From the NCBI RefSeq assembly GCF_002234595.1, contig NZ_NMUL01000040.1, positions 62,001 to 126,000 of the forward strand: a stretch of DNA of 64,000 nucleotides, written 5' to 3'. The translations under genes were made by a program, and so were the position numbers. The notes below the pieces were generated by a model. That model did no database searches and was not told where the DNA came from. It saw nothing but the letters and a program-made list of their open reading frames with translations. How positions within the stretch are numbered: position 1 is the stretch's first letter; each line of letters starts with the position of its first letter. Source of the DNA: Amycolatopsis vastitatis (lineage in GTDB: Bacteria; Actinomycetota; Actinomycetes; Mycobacteriales; Pseudonocardiaceae). Shown one piece after another: positions 8,186 through 15,990 of the stretch.

Positions 8186-9369
8186 CACCGCTCCTCGATG
8201 GCCTTGAGGTACGCCTCGGCGTTCCGCTTGCTCTCGGCCAGGGAGTCGCCACCGAACTTCTCCAGCGCGGCGTCGGCGAGGACGAGCGCCACGACCGACT
8301 CCAGCACGACCCCGGCCCGCGGCACCGCGCAGACGTCGGACCGCTGGTGGATGGCCACCGCGGGCTCGCCGGTCTTGACGTCCACTGTGGACAGTGCTTT
8401 GGGGACGGTCGAGATCGGCTTCATCGCGACGCGCACCCGCAGCGGCTCACCGTTGGTGATCCCGCCTTCGAGGCCGCCCGCGCGGTTGGACCGGCGGGTG
8501 ACGCCGACCGGCCCGGAGCCGCGGTCGATCTCGTCGTGCGCCTGGCTGCCCCAGCGGCGCGCGGTGGTGAAGCCGTCGCCGACCTCGACGCCCTTCATCG
8601 CCTGGACGCCCATGAGCGCGCCGGCCAGCCGCGCGTCGAGCCGCCGGTCCCAGTGGACGTGGGAGCCGAGGCCCGGCGGGAGGCCGTAGGCGAGGACCTC
8701 GATCACGCCGCCGACGGTGTCGCCCGCCTTCCGCACGGCGTCGACCTCGGCGACCATCGCGTCGGTGCCTTCCTGGCTGAACGCGCGGACCGGGCTCTCG
8801 TCGATGGCGGCCAGGTCGGCCGCGACCGGCAGCGGGCCCTCGGGCGCGTCCGCGCCGCCGATCGAGACGACGTGGCTGAGGATCTCGACGTCGAGCAGCT
8901 GCTTCAGGAAGTTCCGGGCGACGGTGCCCAGCGCGGTCCGCGACGCGGTCTCCCGCGCGCTGGCCCGCTCCAGGACCGGGCGTGCCTCCTCGAAGCCGTA
9001 CTTCTGCATGCCGGGCAGGTCCGCGTGGCCCGGGCGGGGCCGGGTGAGCGGTTCGTTGCGCGCGAGCCCTTCGAGCACCTGCGGGTCGACCGGGTCGGCC
9101 GCCATGACCTGCTCCCACTTGGGCCACTCGGCGTTCTCGATCTGCACCGCGACCGGGCCGCCCTGGGTGAGGCCGTGGCGCACGCCGCCGAGGAACTCGA
9201 TGTGGTCGGTCTCGAAGCCCATCCGGGGACTGCGGCCGAAGCCGAGGCGGCGCCGGGCGAGCTGTTCGGTGACGTCGGCGGTGGTGACGGCGACACCGGC
9301 GGGCATGCCTTCGAGCACGGCGGCCAGCGCGGGTCCGTGCGATTCACCTGCGGTGATCCAGCGCAACAT
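8182..9369 (-). CDS. aroC: Chorismate synthase
   Basis: A 395-residue FMN-dependent enzyme that makes chorismate from EPSP. The family signatures GESHGPAL near the start, GRPG-equivalent RPRPGHADL, and the C-terminal RSDVCAVPRAGVV are present. It is the first gene of the coupled aroC-aroK-aroB-aroQ run, and the reading frames overlap by four bases at each junction. The ATG at 9369 is clear. Confidence 0.97.
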   Translation of the reverse strand: MLRWITAGESHGPALAAVLEGMPAGVAVTTADVTEQLARRRLGFGRSPRMGFETDHIEFLGGVRHGLTQGGPVAVQIENAEWPKWEQVMAADPVDPQVLEGLARNEPLTRPRPGHADLPGMQKYGFEEARPVLERASARETASRTALGTVARNFLKQLLDVEILSHVVSIGGADAPEGPLPVAADLAAIDESPVRAFSQEGTDAMVAEVDAVRKAGDTVGGVIEVLAYGLPPGLGSHVHWDRRLDARLAGALMGVQAMKGVEVGDGFTTARRWGSQAHDEIDRGSGPVGVTRRSNRAGGLEGGITNGEPLRVRVAMKPISTVPKALSTVDVKTGEPAVAIHQRSDVCAVPRAGVVLESVVALVLADAALEKFGGDSLAESKRNAEAYLKAIEERW

Positions 9370-9416
9370 GGCTCAATCCTGTCACGGGGGCCGGTCGGGG
9401 CGGAAAGGTGTTCCGG

Positions 9417-10040
9417 TCACGGCGCACCCGGGAAGATCGCGCACAGCCAGGTGGCCGTGAGCAGCGCGGGACCGTGCGGCACGCGGCCGGAGCCACGCCG
9501 AACGGCCGCGATGGCGAGGGTGAAGAGCGCGGCCAGAACGGCCGCGGCCGCGAGCGCGGCCCAGCCGGCCGCGCCCAGCACGGCGCCGAGGCTGCCGGAC
9601 AGCTTCACGTCACCGGCGCCGAGACTGCCCGGCGTCGCGAGGCGGACGAGCGCGTGCGCACCGCCGAACAGCACGGCACCGGCGGCCGCCCGCACGGCCG
9701 GCGACGGGCCGCCACCGCCGAGCGCGGCCGCGCCCACGGCGGCGCCGAAGAGCGGGTACGCGGGCAGGGTCAGGACGTCGGGCAGCCGGCGGTGACGCAG
9801 GTCGGCGAGGGCGAGCGGCACCGCGACGACGGTCAGCAGGACGGGCACGGGGAGCCACCAGCCCGGCCAGGCGCCGGCGACCTCGCCGGCGGTGACGGCG
9901 GCCACGCCGAGGGCGGCCAGGACGGCGTTGAGGGCCATCGGGACCGGCGCCGAGGCGCGTTTCAGCAGCGCGGCGGTGACGGGAGCGGTGGCGGCGCCGG
10001 CGGCGGCCGCGGTGGTCGTGGCGAAGATCGGCAAGGTCAT
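9417..10040 (-). CDS. A24 prepilin peptidase (short form)
   Basis: A 207-residue polytopic aspartyl protease with six or seven membrane segments and the two A24 aspartates in LADLRHRRLPDVLT and GAGDVKLSG. It lacks the N-terminal cysteine-rich methyltransferase domain of PilD, as in other actinobacterial short forms that process Flp/Tad pilins. It is positioned like Rv2551c. The ATG at 10040 excludes a non-hydrophobic upstream extension. No pilin genes lie nearby. Confidence 0.85.
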   Translation of the reverse strand: MTLPIFATTTAAAAGAATAPVTAALLKRASAPVPMALNAVLAALGVAAVTAGEVAGAWPGWWLPVPVLLTVVAVPLALADLRHRRLPDVLTLPAYPLFGAAVGAAALGGGGPSPAVRAAAGAVLFGGAHALVRLATPGSLGAGDVKLSGSLGAVLGAAGWAALAAAAVLAALFTLAIAAVRRGSGRVPHGPALLTATWLCAIFPGAP

Positions 10041-10209
10041 GGACCCAGCCTGCTGCGGCCGGGCTGAGCAGGGCAAATGCCGGGCGTCACGAACGGACCG
10101 TTCGCTGCGTTCCGGGCCGGGTTTCACTCCTGTGGGCGACGCCACGACCGGCTGCGGGACGGCTGCTCGTGCGCCTGGAGGGTCGGTTCACGCTCCGGAA
10201 TGGTCGACG

Positions 10210-10440
10210 TGCGTGATTGGACGGGTCGGCCAGGCACTCGCACGGGCCGACTCGCGTACCTGGACGGTCGGATCACGTACCTGGACGGTCGACTCGCGTA
10301 CCTGGACGGTCGACTCGCGTACCTCGGCAGTCGGCTCGCGTGATTGGAGAGGCATCTCGCGTGATTGGAGAGGCATCTCGCGTGATTGGAGGCGCATCTC
10401 GCGTGATCAGAGGGGCATCACGCGTGATTGGAGGGGCGAC
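10210..10440. repeat. Eleven-unit 21-bp tandem array
   Basis: The 468 bases between the prepilin peptidase and anti-sigma genes contain no convincing gene. Most of them hold eleven head-to-tail 21-bp units. Units 10252-10335 (four copies) share CGTACCTGGACGGTCG. Units 10336-10440 (five copies) share CGCGTGATTGGAG. Two diverged units precede them at 10210-10251. Unit junctions read ATCTCGCGTGAT, with one perfect palindrome ATCACGCGTGAT. The period is two helical turns, so the sites face one side of the DNA. Confidence 0.85.
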
Positions 10441-10508
10441 ACGGCGGAGGTGGTGCCGTGGGCCGGGGGTGGCTCATCCGGGACCCCCTGCGGCCCGGAT
10501 GAGCCACG

Positions 10509-11147
10509 TCACAAGGTCAGCCGGAGCAGGGGAAGCCCGTTTCCCAGGCGGACTTCCAGCGCTGCCAGGTCCGACTGCCGCAGAGCCGTGCCGATCGAGA
10601 GGCGGGCCGTGTTCTCCGGGACCGCCTTCCACGTCGCCAGCTGCGTTTCCTCCCCGGAACGCGAGATCGCCATCAGGATGTACTCGCCGCCGCTGCGGCC
10701 GCCCGTGTAGCTGCACGTCATGTCGACCTGCGTGCCCCACGAGAACGCGGCCAGGCGGGCGTCCGCGCGGACCGGGAACTGGCCCAGCGCCGTCATTTCG
10801 GTCGACGGCGGCGGGGCGGGCGGGGTCCACGCCACGACGCCCAGTGCCACGCACGCCGACACCGCCACCGCGGCCGACACCGCCGTCACCGCGGTGCGGA
10901 TCCGGCGGCCTCGCCGCACCCGCTTGAGCACCGTGGGCAGCAGGTCCTGAGGCGGCGCGCCGGCGTCGGGGACGACCGCGGGCGCGTCGACCCTGGCCAG
11001 CAGGCCGGGCAGGCCGGCCAGCTCGCGGACCGAGGCCGCGCACCGGTCGCAGGTGCGGAGGTGCTGCTCGAAGCGCTGCCGGTCCTCGGGGGCGAGCGCC
11101 CCGAGGACGTATGCCGCGTCGAACGTCGCGAACGGGTCTTCGCTCAC
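10509..11147 (-). CDS. Zinc-binding anti-sigma factor (RslA/RskA type)
   Basis: A 212-residue membrane-anchored anti-sigma factor. Residues 1-45 carry the ZAS motif H29-xxx-C33-xx-C36, which in RslA-like proteins binds zinc and releases the sigma factor when oxidised. One transmembrane helix spans about residues 85-107. An RskA-type extracytoplasmic domain follows. The GTG at 11147 overlaps the sigma gene stop by four bases, so the pair is made in stoichiometric coupling. Confidence 0.88.
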   Translation of the reverse strand: MSEDPFATFDAAYVLGALAPEDRQRFEQHLRTCDRCAASVRELAGLPGLLARVDAPAVVPDAGAPPQDLLPTVLKRVRRGRRIRTAVTAVSAAVAVSACVALGVVAWTPPAPPPSTEMTALGQFPVRADARLAAFSWGTQVDMTCSYTGGRSGGEYILMAISRSGEETQLATWKAVPENTARLSIGTALRQSDLAALEVRLGNGLPLLRLTL

Positions 11148-11656
11148 TGGGTCACCCCCCTTTCCTCGAGTACCAGCCGCAGTGCGCGCAACGCGTAGTG
11201 CGTGCGCGACTTGACGGTCCCTTCGGCCACGCCCAGCCGGAGCGCGGCGTCCGCCACGGAATAGCCCTGGAAGTAACACAGCTGCAGCACTTCGCGGTGC
11301 CGGTCCGACAGCTCGGCCAGCGCCTCGGCGACGAGCCAGCCCTGGACCGCGCGGTCGGTGCCGTCGGCGACCGCGCGTTCCGGCGGCCGGTCGGTCATCA
11401 CCTCCGACCGGGCCGAGGCGGACCGCCAGCCGTCGATCACGATCCGGCGGGCCACCGTGAACAGCCACGCCCGCGCCGAGCCCTGCGACTGGTCCAGCAC
11501 CGCCGTCGAGCGCCAGGCCCGCAGCAGCGTCTCCTGGACGACGTCCTCGGCCCGGACCCGGTCCCCGGAGGTCAGCTGGAGCGCGTAGGACCACAGCGCG
11601 GCCGCGTGCTCCTCGTGCAGCGCGCGCATCAGCGCCTCTTCGGCGACGTCCTTCAC
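11144..11656 (-). CDS. ECF sigma factor, SigL-like
   Basis: A 170-residue group IV sigma factor. Region 2 (about residues 10-80) includes RAEDVVQETLLRAWR and ARAWLFTVARRIVIDGWR. Region 4 (about 112-165) has a helix-turn-helix GYSVADAALRLGVAEGTVKSR. Translation starts at GTG 11656, only 10 bases after the upstream membrane-protein gene, so the three genes are probably one operon. Similarity to M. tuberculosis SigL is judged by eye and supported by the promoter sequence upstream. Confidence 0.88.
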   Translation of the reverse strand: MKDVAEEALMRALHEEHAAALWSYALQLTSGDRVRAEDVVQETLLRAWRSTAVLDQSQGSARAWLFTVARRIVIDGWRSASARSEVMTDRPPERAVADGTDRAVQGWLVAEALAELSDRHREVLQLCYFQGYSVADAALRLGVAEGTVKSRTHYALRALRLVLEERGVTQ

Positions 11657-11666
11657 CGGTGCGGAC

Positions 11667-12035
11667 CTAGACCGTCGCGCGGCGCCGGTCCTTCACGAAC
11701 AGCAGCGCCAGACCGCCCACGATGCAGACGGCCTCGGTGATCACGCCCCAGTACTCGGGCTGGCTGTTGAACTGGTCGTGGTTCCCCATGAACCCGACCG
11801 TCGCGGCGAGGACGTACGCCCCGAGCGTCACCGCCCCGAAGCCGGCCGCGCCCAGCGCGGGCAGCCAGTGCCGCCAGGCCAGGACGGCGATCGCGAGGAC
11901 GAGCCCGGCGATCGCGTTGAGCAAGAACAGCGTGCCGGTGATGCCCGAGTAACCCTGCGTCCACAAGAAGTAGTGCACACCCGCCGAGCCCAGCAATGCG
12001 GCCGCCACGACGATGCGTAGAACCCAACTCACCAT
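11667..12035 (-). CDS. Four-helix membrane protein, first gene of the sigma operon
   Basis: A 122-residue protein with four hydrophobic helices (about residues 4-22, 33-52, 59-80, 98-114) and a short basic tail. I cannot assign a function. It has a strong ribosome binding site (GGAGGA) before the ATG at 12035, and sits between a SigL-type promoter and the sigma gene. It may be a membrane partner in the same redox or envelope response. Confidence 0.8.
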   Translation of the reverse strand: MVSWVLRIVVAAALLGSAGVHYFLWTQGYSGITGTLFLLNAIAGLVLAIAVLAWRHWLPALGAAGFGAVTLGAYVLAATVGFMGNHDQFNSQPEYWGVITEAVCIVGGLALLFVKDRRRATV

Positions 12036-12069
12036 GATCGTTCCTCCACTCCACACCCACTCCGCTACA

Positions 12070-12133
12070 TACACGAAACGGGGGCCGATCCGGTTCACCG
12101 CGGATTGAACCGATGGGGTGCCGATCTCGTTTA
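12070..12133. promoter_or_regulatory. Divergent SigL-type promoters
   Basis: On the minus strand TGAACC (12097-12092), 16 bases, then CGTGTA (12075-12070) match the M. tuberculosis SigL consensus and give a leader of about 28 bases before 12035. On the plus strand TGAACC (12106-12111), 16 bases, then CGTTTA (12128-12133) is a weaker match whose -10 abuts the Rieske gene's Shine-Dalgarno. The two -35 boxes form the palindrome CGGTTCA-N8-TGAACCG (12091-12112). Confidence 0.7.
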
Positions 12134-12140
12134 GGAGGGC

Positions 12141-12578
12141 ATGACAGCCGAACTGCACTCCCGCCGCACCGTCTTGACCACGGGTGCCACTGTCGCCGGT
12201 GCCGCCGTCGGCGCCGTCGCGCTCACCGCCTGCGGGTCGGACTCCGCCCCCAAGTCCGGCACCGCCCAAGCACCGATCGCCGCCGGGACGCCGCTGGTCG
12301 CACTCGCCGACGTCCCGGTCGGGCAGGCGAAGGCGGCGAAGGCCCCGGACGGCTCCGACGTGATCGTGGCCCGGCCGTCCGAGTCGGCCGCCGCCGCGTT
12401 CAGCGCCGTCTGCACCCACCAGGGCTGCACGGTCGCCCCGAAGGGCGCCGACCTGGTCTGCCCGTGCCACGGCTCGGTCTTCAACGCGCTGACCGGCGAG
12501 GTCAAGCAAGGCCCGGCGAAGAAGCCGCTGCCGTCGGTGCCGGTCAAGGTCGAGAACGGGAAGGTCGTCACCGGCTGA
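12141..12578 (+). CDS. Rieske [2Fe-2S] lipoprotein, Tat-exported
   Basis: A 145-residue protein. An RR-containing signal (SRRTVLTTG) ends in lipobox LTAC, so C31 is probably lipidated outside the membrane. The Rieske cluster ligands are C91-T-H93 and C107-x-x-H110, with C96 and C109 placed for the usual disulfide. It probably serves as a small electron carrier or redox sensor. It is divergent from the sigma operon across a shared control region. AGGAGGG precedes the ATG. Confidence 0.92.
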   Translation: MTAELHSRRTVLTTGATVAGAAVGAVALTACGSDSAPKSGTAQAPIAAGTPLVALADVPVGQAKAAKAPDGSDVIVARPSESAAAAFSAVCTHQGCTVAPKGADLVCPCHGSVFNALTGEVKQGPAKKPLPSVPVKVENGKVVTG

Positions 12579-12592
12579 CGAGCCGCTGATGC

Positions 12593-12633
12593 CGGAGGGC
12601 CCTTGAGGACTTCGAGTCCACAAGGGCCCTCCG
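12593..12633. terminator. Terminator between Rieske and PTS IIA genes
   Basis: CGGAGGGCCCTTG and its exact complement CAAGGGCCCTCCG form a 13-bp stem between two convergent genes. Confidence 0.8.
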
Positions 12634-12648
12634 CGTGACGGATCCCGC

Positions 12649-13104
12649 TCAGGCGTCCCAGCCGAACAGCGGGGCACCGGCCTCGACGTCGCGGTCGGCG
12701 TCCAAACCGGACAGCACGTCCGCCGCGGCGTCCAGCGCGACGACCGGGACGATGGCCGAGTAGCCCGCCGCGGTCACCGCCTCCGGGTCCCAGCTGACGA
12801 TCGGCTGGCCGGCTCGCACCTGCTCGCCCTTGACGACGTGCAGCGTGAAGCCCTCGCCCTTCTCCTTGACCGTGTCGATGCCCAGGTGGACCAGCACGGC
12901 CTTGCCGTCCTCGGTCGCCACGACGAAGGCGTGCGGGTGCAGCGTCGCGATCGTGCCGTCGACCGGCGCGACCGCGTCCGCCCGCCCGCCCGCGGGCTGC
13001 ACCGCGAGGCCCGGCCCCACCATGGCCTGCGCGAACACCGGGTCGGGGACCTCGGTGATCGGCACCACGCGCCCGGCGACCGGGCTGAGCACCTCCAGGC
13101 TCAC
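12649..13104 (-). CDS. crr: PTS glucose-family IIA component
   Basis: A 151-residue soluble EIIA of the Glc/GlcNAc family. H73 in LVHLGIDTV is the phosphorylated histidine, with H56/H58 in LHPHAF as the partner site. It relays phosphate from HPr to IIB. The GTG at 13104 overlaps the IIB stop (GTGA). With the divergent IIC and HPr genes it makes a nearly complete GlcNAc-type PTS. Enzyme I is not in the window. Confidence 0.93.
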   Translation of the reverse strand: MSLEVLSPVAGRVVPITEVPDPVFAQAMVGPGLAVQPAGGRADAVAPVDGTIATLHPHAFVVATEDGKAVLVHLGIDTVKEKGEGFTLHVVKGEQVRAGQPIVSWDPEAVTAAGYSAIVPVVALDAAADVLSGLDADRDVEAGAPLFGWDA

Positions 13105-13340
13105 AGCAGGTCCTCGATGTCGCTGGCGATCGTGTCCGCCTCCGGCCCGACGATCACCTGCAGGGCCGACGACCCCATCTTGACCACGCCCATGGCGCCG
13201 GCCTTCTTGAGCGCCGCCTCGTCGACGAGGCTCATGTCCTCGACCTCGCAGCGCAGCCGCGTGATGCAGCCCTCGATCTCGGTGAGGTTTTCCGTTCCGC
13301 CGAGTGCGGCGAGGATCTTTTCGGGCCTGTCATCCGCCAT
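13101..13340 (-). CDS. PTS GlcNAc/glucose-family IIB component
   Basis: A 79-residue IIB protein with the phosphocysteine C25 in IEGCITRLR. It receives phosphate from IIA and passes it to the sugar bound by IIC. The ATG at 13340 starts the operon with crr. In Streptomyces the corresponding separate IIB is NagF, which makes GlcNAc the likely substrate. Confidence 0.92.
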   Translation of the reverse strand: MADDRPEKILAALGGTENLTEIEGCITRLRCEVEDMSLVDEAALKKAGAMGVVKMGSSALQVIVGPEADTIASDIEDLL

Positions 13341-13496
13341 CGCGGTCTCCTTGATCACTGTTAGTTCCCAACCTGACGCGAACCGCGTGTCCACCTGTAC
13401 TACGCCGTTCGTCGGCATGCACCCCGCCGCGGGCCACGAACGGATAACGGTGGTTGACACCCGTCCGCACGGCGGAGCATCCTGCCCCATCAGATC

Positions 13497-13512
13497 ATTG
13501 GTCTAGACCGGA
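13497..13512. promoter_or_regulatory. DasR-responsive element (dre)-like operator
   Basis: ATTGGTCTAGACCGGA matches the Streptomyces dre consensus A(G/C)TGGTCTAGACCA(G/C)T in its core. It lies between the divergent IIB and regulator genes. A second inverted repeat, GGAAC-N8-GTTCC, abuts it at 13510-13527. Confidence 0.85.
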
Positions 13513-13583
13513 ACGTACCAATGTTCCGGGCCGGACGCGAGCACCGGTCCCCGGTGACCGCCAGAACGAGGAGGGTGACGCCG

Positions 13584-14372
13584 ATGAGCGCGGCCGCGCA
13601 CGTCCCGCCACCCGACCGGGTCGTCAACGGGCCCACGCCCAAGCACGCCCAGCTGCGGGAGATCCTCCGCCGCACGGTGGAGCGCGAGCTCCCGCCGGGC
13701 GCGCCGATCCCGTCGGAACGCGACCTGGCCCAGCGCTACGGCGTGTCGCGGCTCACGGTCCGGTCGGCGATCGGCAAGCTGGTCGAGGAGGGCCTGCTCG
13801 CCCGGGTCCGCGGCAAGGGCACGTTCACCGCGGCCCGGCGGATGGAGCTGCAGCTCTACCTGATGTCGTTCACCGACGACATGCGGAGGCGGGGGCTGAC
13901 CCCGACGACCGAGGTGGTCTCGGCGGCCACCGAGGTGCCGCCCACCGCCTCGGCGCACGCTCTCGGCCTGGCCGAGGGTGCTCGCGCGCACCACCTGGTG
14001 CGCTTGCGCCACGCCGACGGCGTGCCACTGGCCGTCGAGCGCGGCTGGTACCACGCGGGCCGGGCTCCCGGCCTGCTCGAGCTCGACCTGACCCAGTCCA
14101 TTTACGCGCAACTGGCCGAGACGTACGGTGTGCGTCCCGACCGGGCGTGGCAGACGGTCTGGGCCGAAGGCGCGGACCGCGAGACGGCCCGGCTGCTCGG
14201 CATGCGTGCCGGCAGCCCGCTGCTCGTGTTCCGGCGGGTCTCCAGCGCCAACGGCGACCCGATCGAAGACATCACGTCCTGGTACCGGGGAGATCATTAC
14301 CAGGTGACCATGCAGTTGGACCGGAACACCCCGGAACCCGGTCAACCACCCCACTATGGAGGATCCAGATGA
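13584..14372 (+). CDS. dasR: GntR/HutC-family regulator, DasR-like
   Basis: A 262-residue regulator. The N-terminal winged helix (about residues 20-85) contains IPSERDLAQRYGVSRLTVRSAI, and a UTRA effector domain (about 100-250) follows, which in DasR binds glucosamine-6-phosphate. GAGGAGGG precedes the ATG at 13584. The stop overlaps the IIC start (ATGA). A dre-like site upstream implies control of the GlcNAc PTS and probably of itself. Confidence 0.9.
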   Translation: MSAAAHVPPPDRVVNGPTPKHAQLREILRRTVERELPPGAPIPSERDLAQRYGVSRLTVRSAIGKLVEEGLLARVRGKGTFTAARRMELQLYLMSFTDDMRRRGLTPTTEVVSAATEVPPTASAHALGLAEGARAHHLVRLRHADGVPLAVERGWYHAGRAPGLLELDLTQSIYAQLAETYGVRPDRAWQTVWAEGADRETARLLGMRAGSPLLVFRRVSSANGDPIEDITSWYRGDHYQVTMQLDRNTPEPGQPPHYGGSR

Positions 14373-15604
14373 GCACCACCACCGCGGAGGGGGCGAAGAA
14401 GAGCGGCGGAGGCCTCGCCGGTCTTCAGCGCTTCGGCCGCAGCCTCATGCTCCCCATCGCCGTGCTCCCGGCGGCCGGCATCCTGGTCCGGTTCGGCCAG
14501 CCCGACATGCTCGGGGAAAAGGGCCTCGGCTGGACCAAGGTCGCCAGCGTGCTCGGCGCCGCGGGCGGCACGCTGTTCAACTGGCTGCCGCTGCTGTTCG
14601 CGGTCGGCATCGCGGTCGGCTTCGCCCGCAAGGGCGACGGCTCGACCGCCGTGGCCGCGGTCGTCGGCTTCTTCGTCTTCACCAGCGTCATCCAGGTGTT
14701 CGCCCCGCTGAGCGATGTGCCCAAGTACAAGGCGGGTGCCACCGAGCTCGCGCCGATCAACTGGCCCTACTCGGTCCTCGCCGGTGTGGTCGTCGGTATC
14801 GTTTCCGCCCTGCTGTGGCAGCGCTACCACCGCATCAAGCTGCCCGCCTACCTGGCGTTCTTCGGCGGCCGCCGGTTCGTCCCGATCATCACCGCCTTCG
14901 TGCTGCTGATCCTCGGCGTGATCTTCGGCCTGGTGTTCCACTGGGTCAACAGCGGCATCGAGGCCGTCGGCGACGCGGTCACCGCGTCCCCGGTCTGGGG
15001 TGGCGGCGTCTACGGCGCCCTGAACCGGCTGCTCATCCCGGTCGGTCTGCACCAGCTGCTGAACGTCCCGGTCTGGTTCATCTTCGACGGCGGTGACATC
15101 AACAACTTCATCGCCGGCAAGACCTCCGCGGGTGCGTTCACCACGGGCTTCTTCCCGATCTTCATGTTCGCGCTGCCCGCGGCCGCGCTGGCGATCTGGC
15201 AGACCGCGCGTCCGGCGCAGCGCAAGGTCGTCGGCGGTGTGATGATCTCCGCGGCGCTGACCTCGTTCATCACCGGTGTCACCGAGCCGATCGAGTTCTC
15301 GTTCATGTTCGTCGCGTGGCCGCTGTACCTGTTCCACGCGATCATGACCGGCACCTCGCTGGCGATCTGCAACGCGCTGGGCATCCACCAGAGCTTCAAC
15401 TTCTCGGCGGGCGGGATCGACTTCCTGCTGAACCTGGGCGCCCCGGCGGCGCAGAAGCCGTGGCTGCTCGTCCCGATCGGCCTGGTCTACGCGGTGATCT
15501 ACTACGTCGTGTTCCGGTTCGCGATCACCAAGTTCAACCTGCGCACGCCGGGCCGCGAGGACGACTCGATCGAGGCCGACCTCGACCGGACCGCCGCCGC
15601 GTAA
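14369..15604 (+). CDS. PTS GlcNAc-type IIC permease
   Basis: A 411-residue polytopic permease of the glucose superfamily. The conserved substrate region GLHQLLNVPVWF and the GVTEPIEFSFMF motif (the family GITEP loop) are present. No IIB or IIA domain is fused, because those are the separate genes at 13101 and 12649. It is co-translated with the DasR-like regulator. The N-terminal GLAGLQRFGRSLMLPIAVLPAAGIL is the typical first segment. Confidence 0.93.
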   Translation: MSTTTAEGAKKSGGGLAGLQRFGRSLMLPIAVLPAAGILVRFGQPDMLGEKGLGWTKVASVLGAAGGTLFNWLPLLFAVGIAVGFARKGDGSTAVAAVVGFFVFTSVIQVFAPLSDVPKYKAGATELAPINWPYSVLAGVVVGIVSALLWQRYHRIKLPAYLAFFGGRRFVPIITAFVLLILGVIFGLVFHWVNSGIEAVGDAVTASPVWGGGVYGALNRLLIPVGLHQLLNVPVWFIFDGGDINNFIAGKTSAGAFTTGFFPIFMFALPAAALAIWQTARPAQRKVVGGVMISAALTSFITGVTEPIEFSFMFVAWPLYLFHAIMTGTSLAICNALGIHQSFNFSAGGIDFLLNLGAPAAQKPWLLVPIGLVYAVIYYVVFRFAITKFNLRTPGREDDSIEADLDRTAAA

Positions 15605-15642
15605 CATCCGTACCGACGTAAACCCGTAGGGAGAGGACGAAC

Positions 15643-15909
15643 ATGCCGGAGAAACGCGTCGCCGTGGCGAGCAAGGTGGGCCTGCACGCCAGGCCGGCCG
15701 CGCTGGTGGCGAAGGCGGCCGCGGCGCAACCCGTCGCGGTGCAGATCGCCAAGGCCGGCGGGAGCCCGGTGGCCGCCGGCAGCGTGCTCAACCTGATGAC
15801 ACTGGCCGCCGGCTACGGCGACGAGGTCATCATCAGCGCCGAGGGCGAGGGCGCCGAGGAGGCCGTGGAAGCGGTCGCCCAGCTGGTCGCCACCGACCTC
15901 GACGCCTGA
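15643..15909 (+). CDS. ptsH: Phosphocarrier protein HPr
   Basis: An 88-residue HPr with active H15 in SKVGLHARPAA. It carries phosphate from enzyme I to IIA. The region normally holding Ser46 reads AAGSVLNLMTLA. GGGAGAGG precedes the ATG, 38 bases after the IIC gene, so it probably belongs to the same transcript. Confidence 0.96.
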   Translation: MPEKRVAVASKVGLHARPAALVAKAAAAQPVAVQIAKAGGSPVAAGSVLNLMTLAAGYGDEVIISAEGEGAEEAVEAVAQLVATDLDA

Positions 15910-15918
15910 GATACACCC

Positions 15919-15971
15919 CCGCGAAGGCCTCCGCACCGGCTCCCCGACAGCCGGTGCGGAGGCCTTCGCGG
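15919..15971. terminator. Strong 23-bp stem terminator after ptsH
   Basis: A perfect 23-bp inverted repeat (15919-15941 with 15949-15971) surrounds a 7-base loop. It ends the PTS transcript just before the serine hydrolase gene. Confidence 0.85.
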
Positions 15972-15990
15972 CGTTTCGTAGGCTGGCCCC

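Noticed and set aside
10188..10397. Heptapeptide-repeat frames over the 21-bp array
   Set aside because: Any frame through a 21-bp tandem array yields heptapeptide repeats on both strands, with no start signal.
10210..10440. CRISPR array
   Set aside because: Units are contiguous without unique spacers and no cas genes are near.
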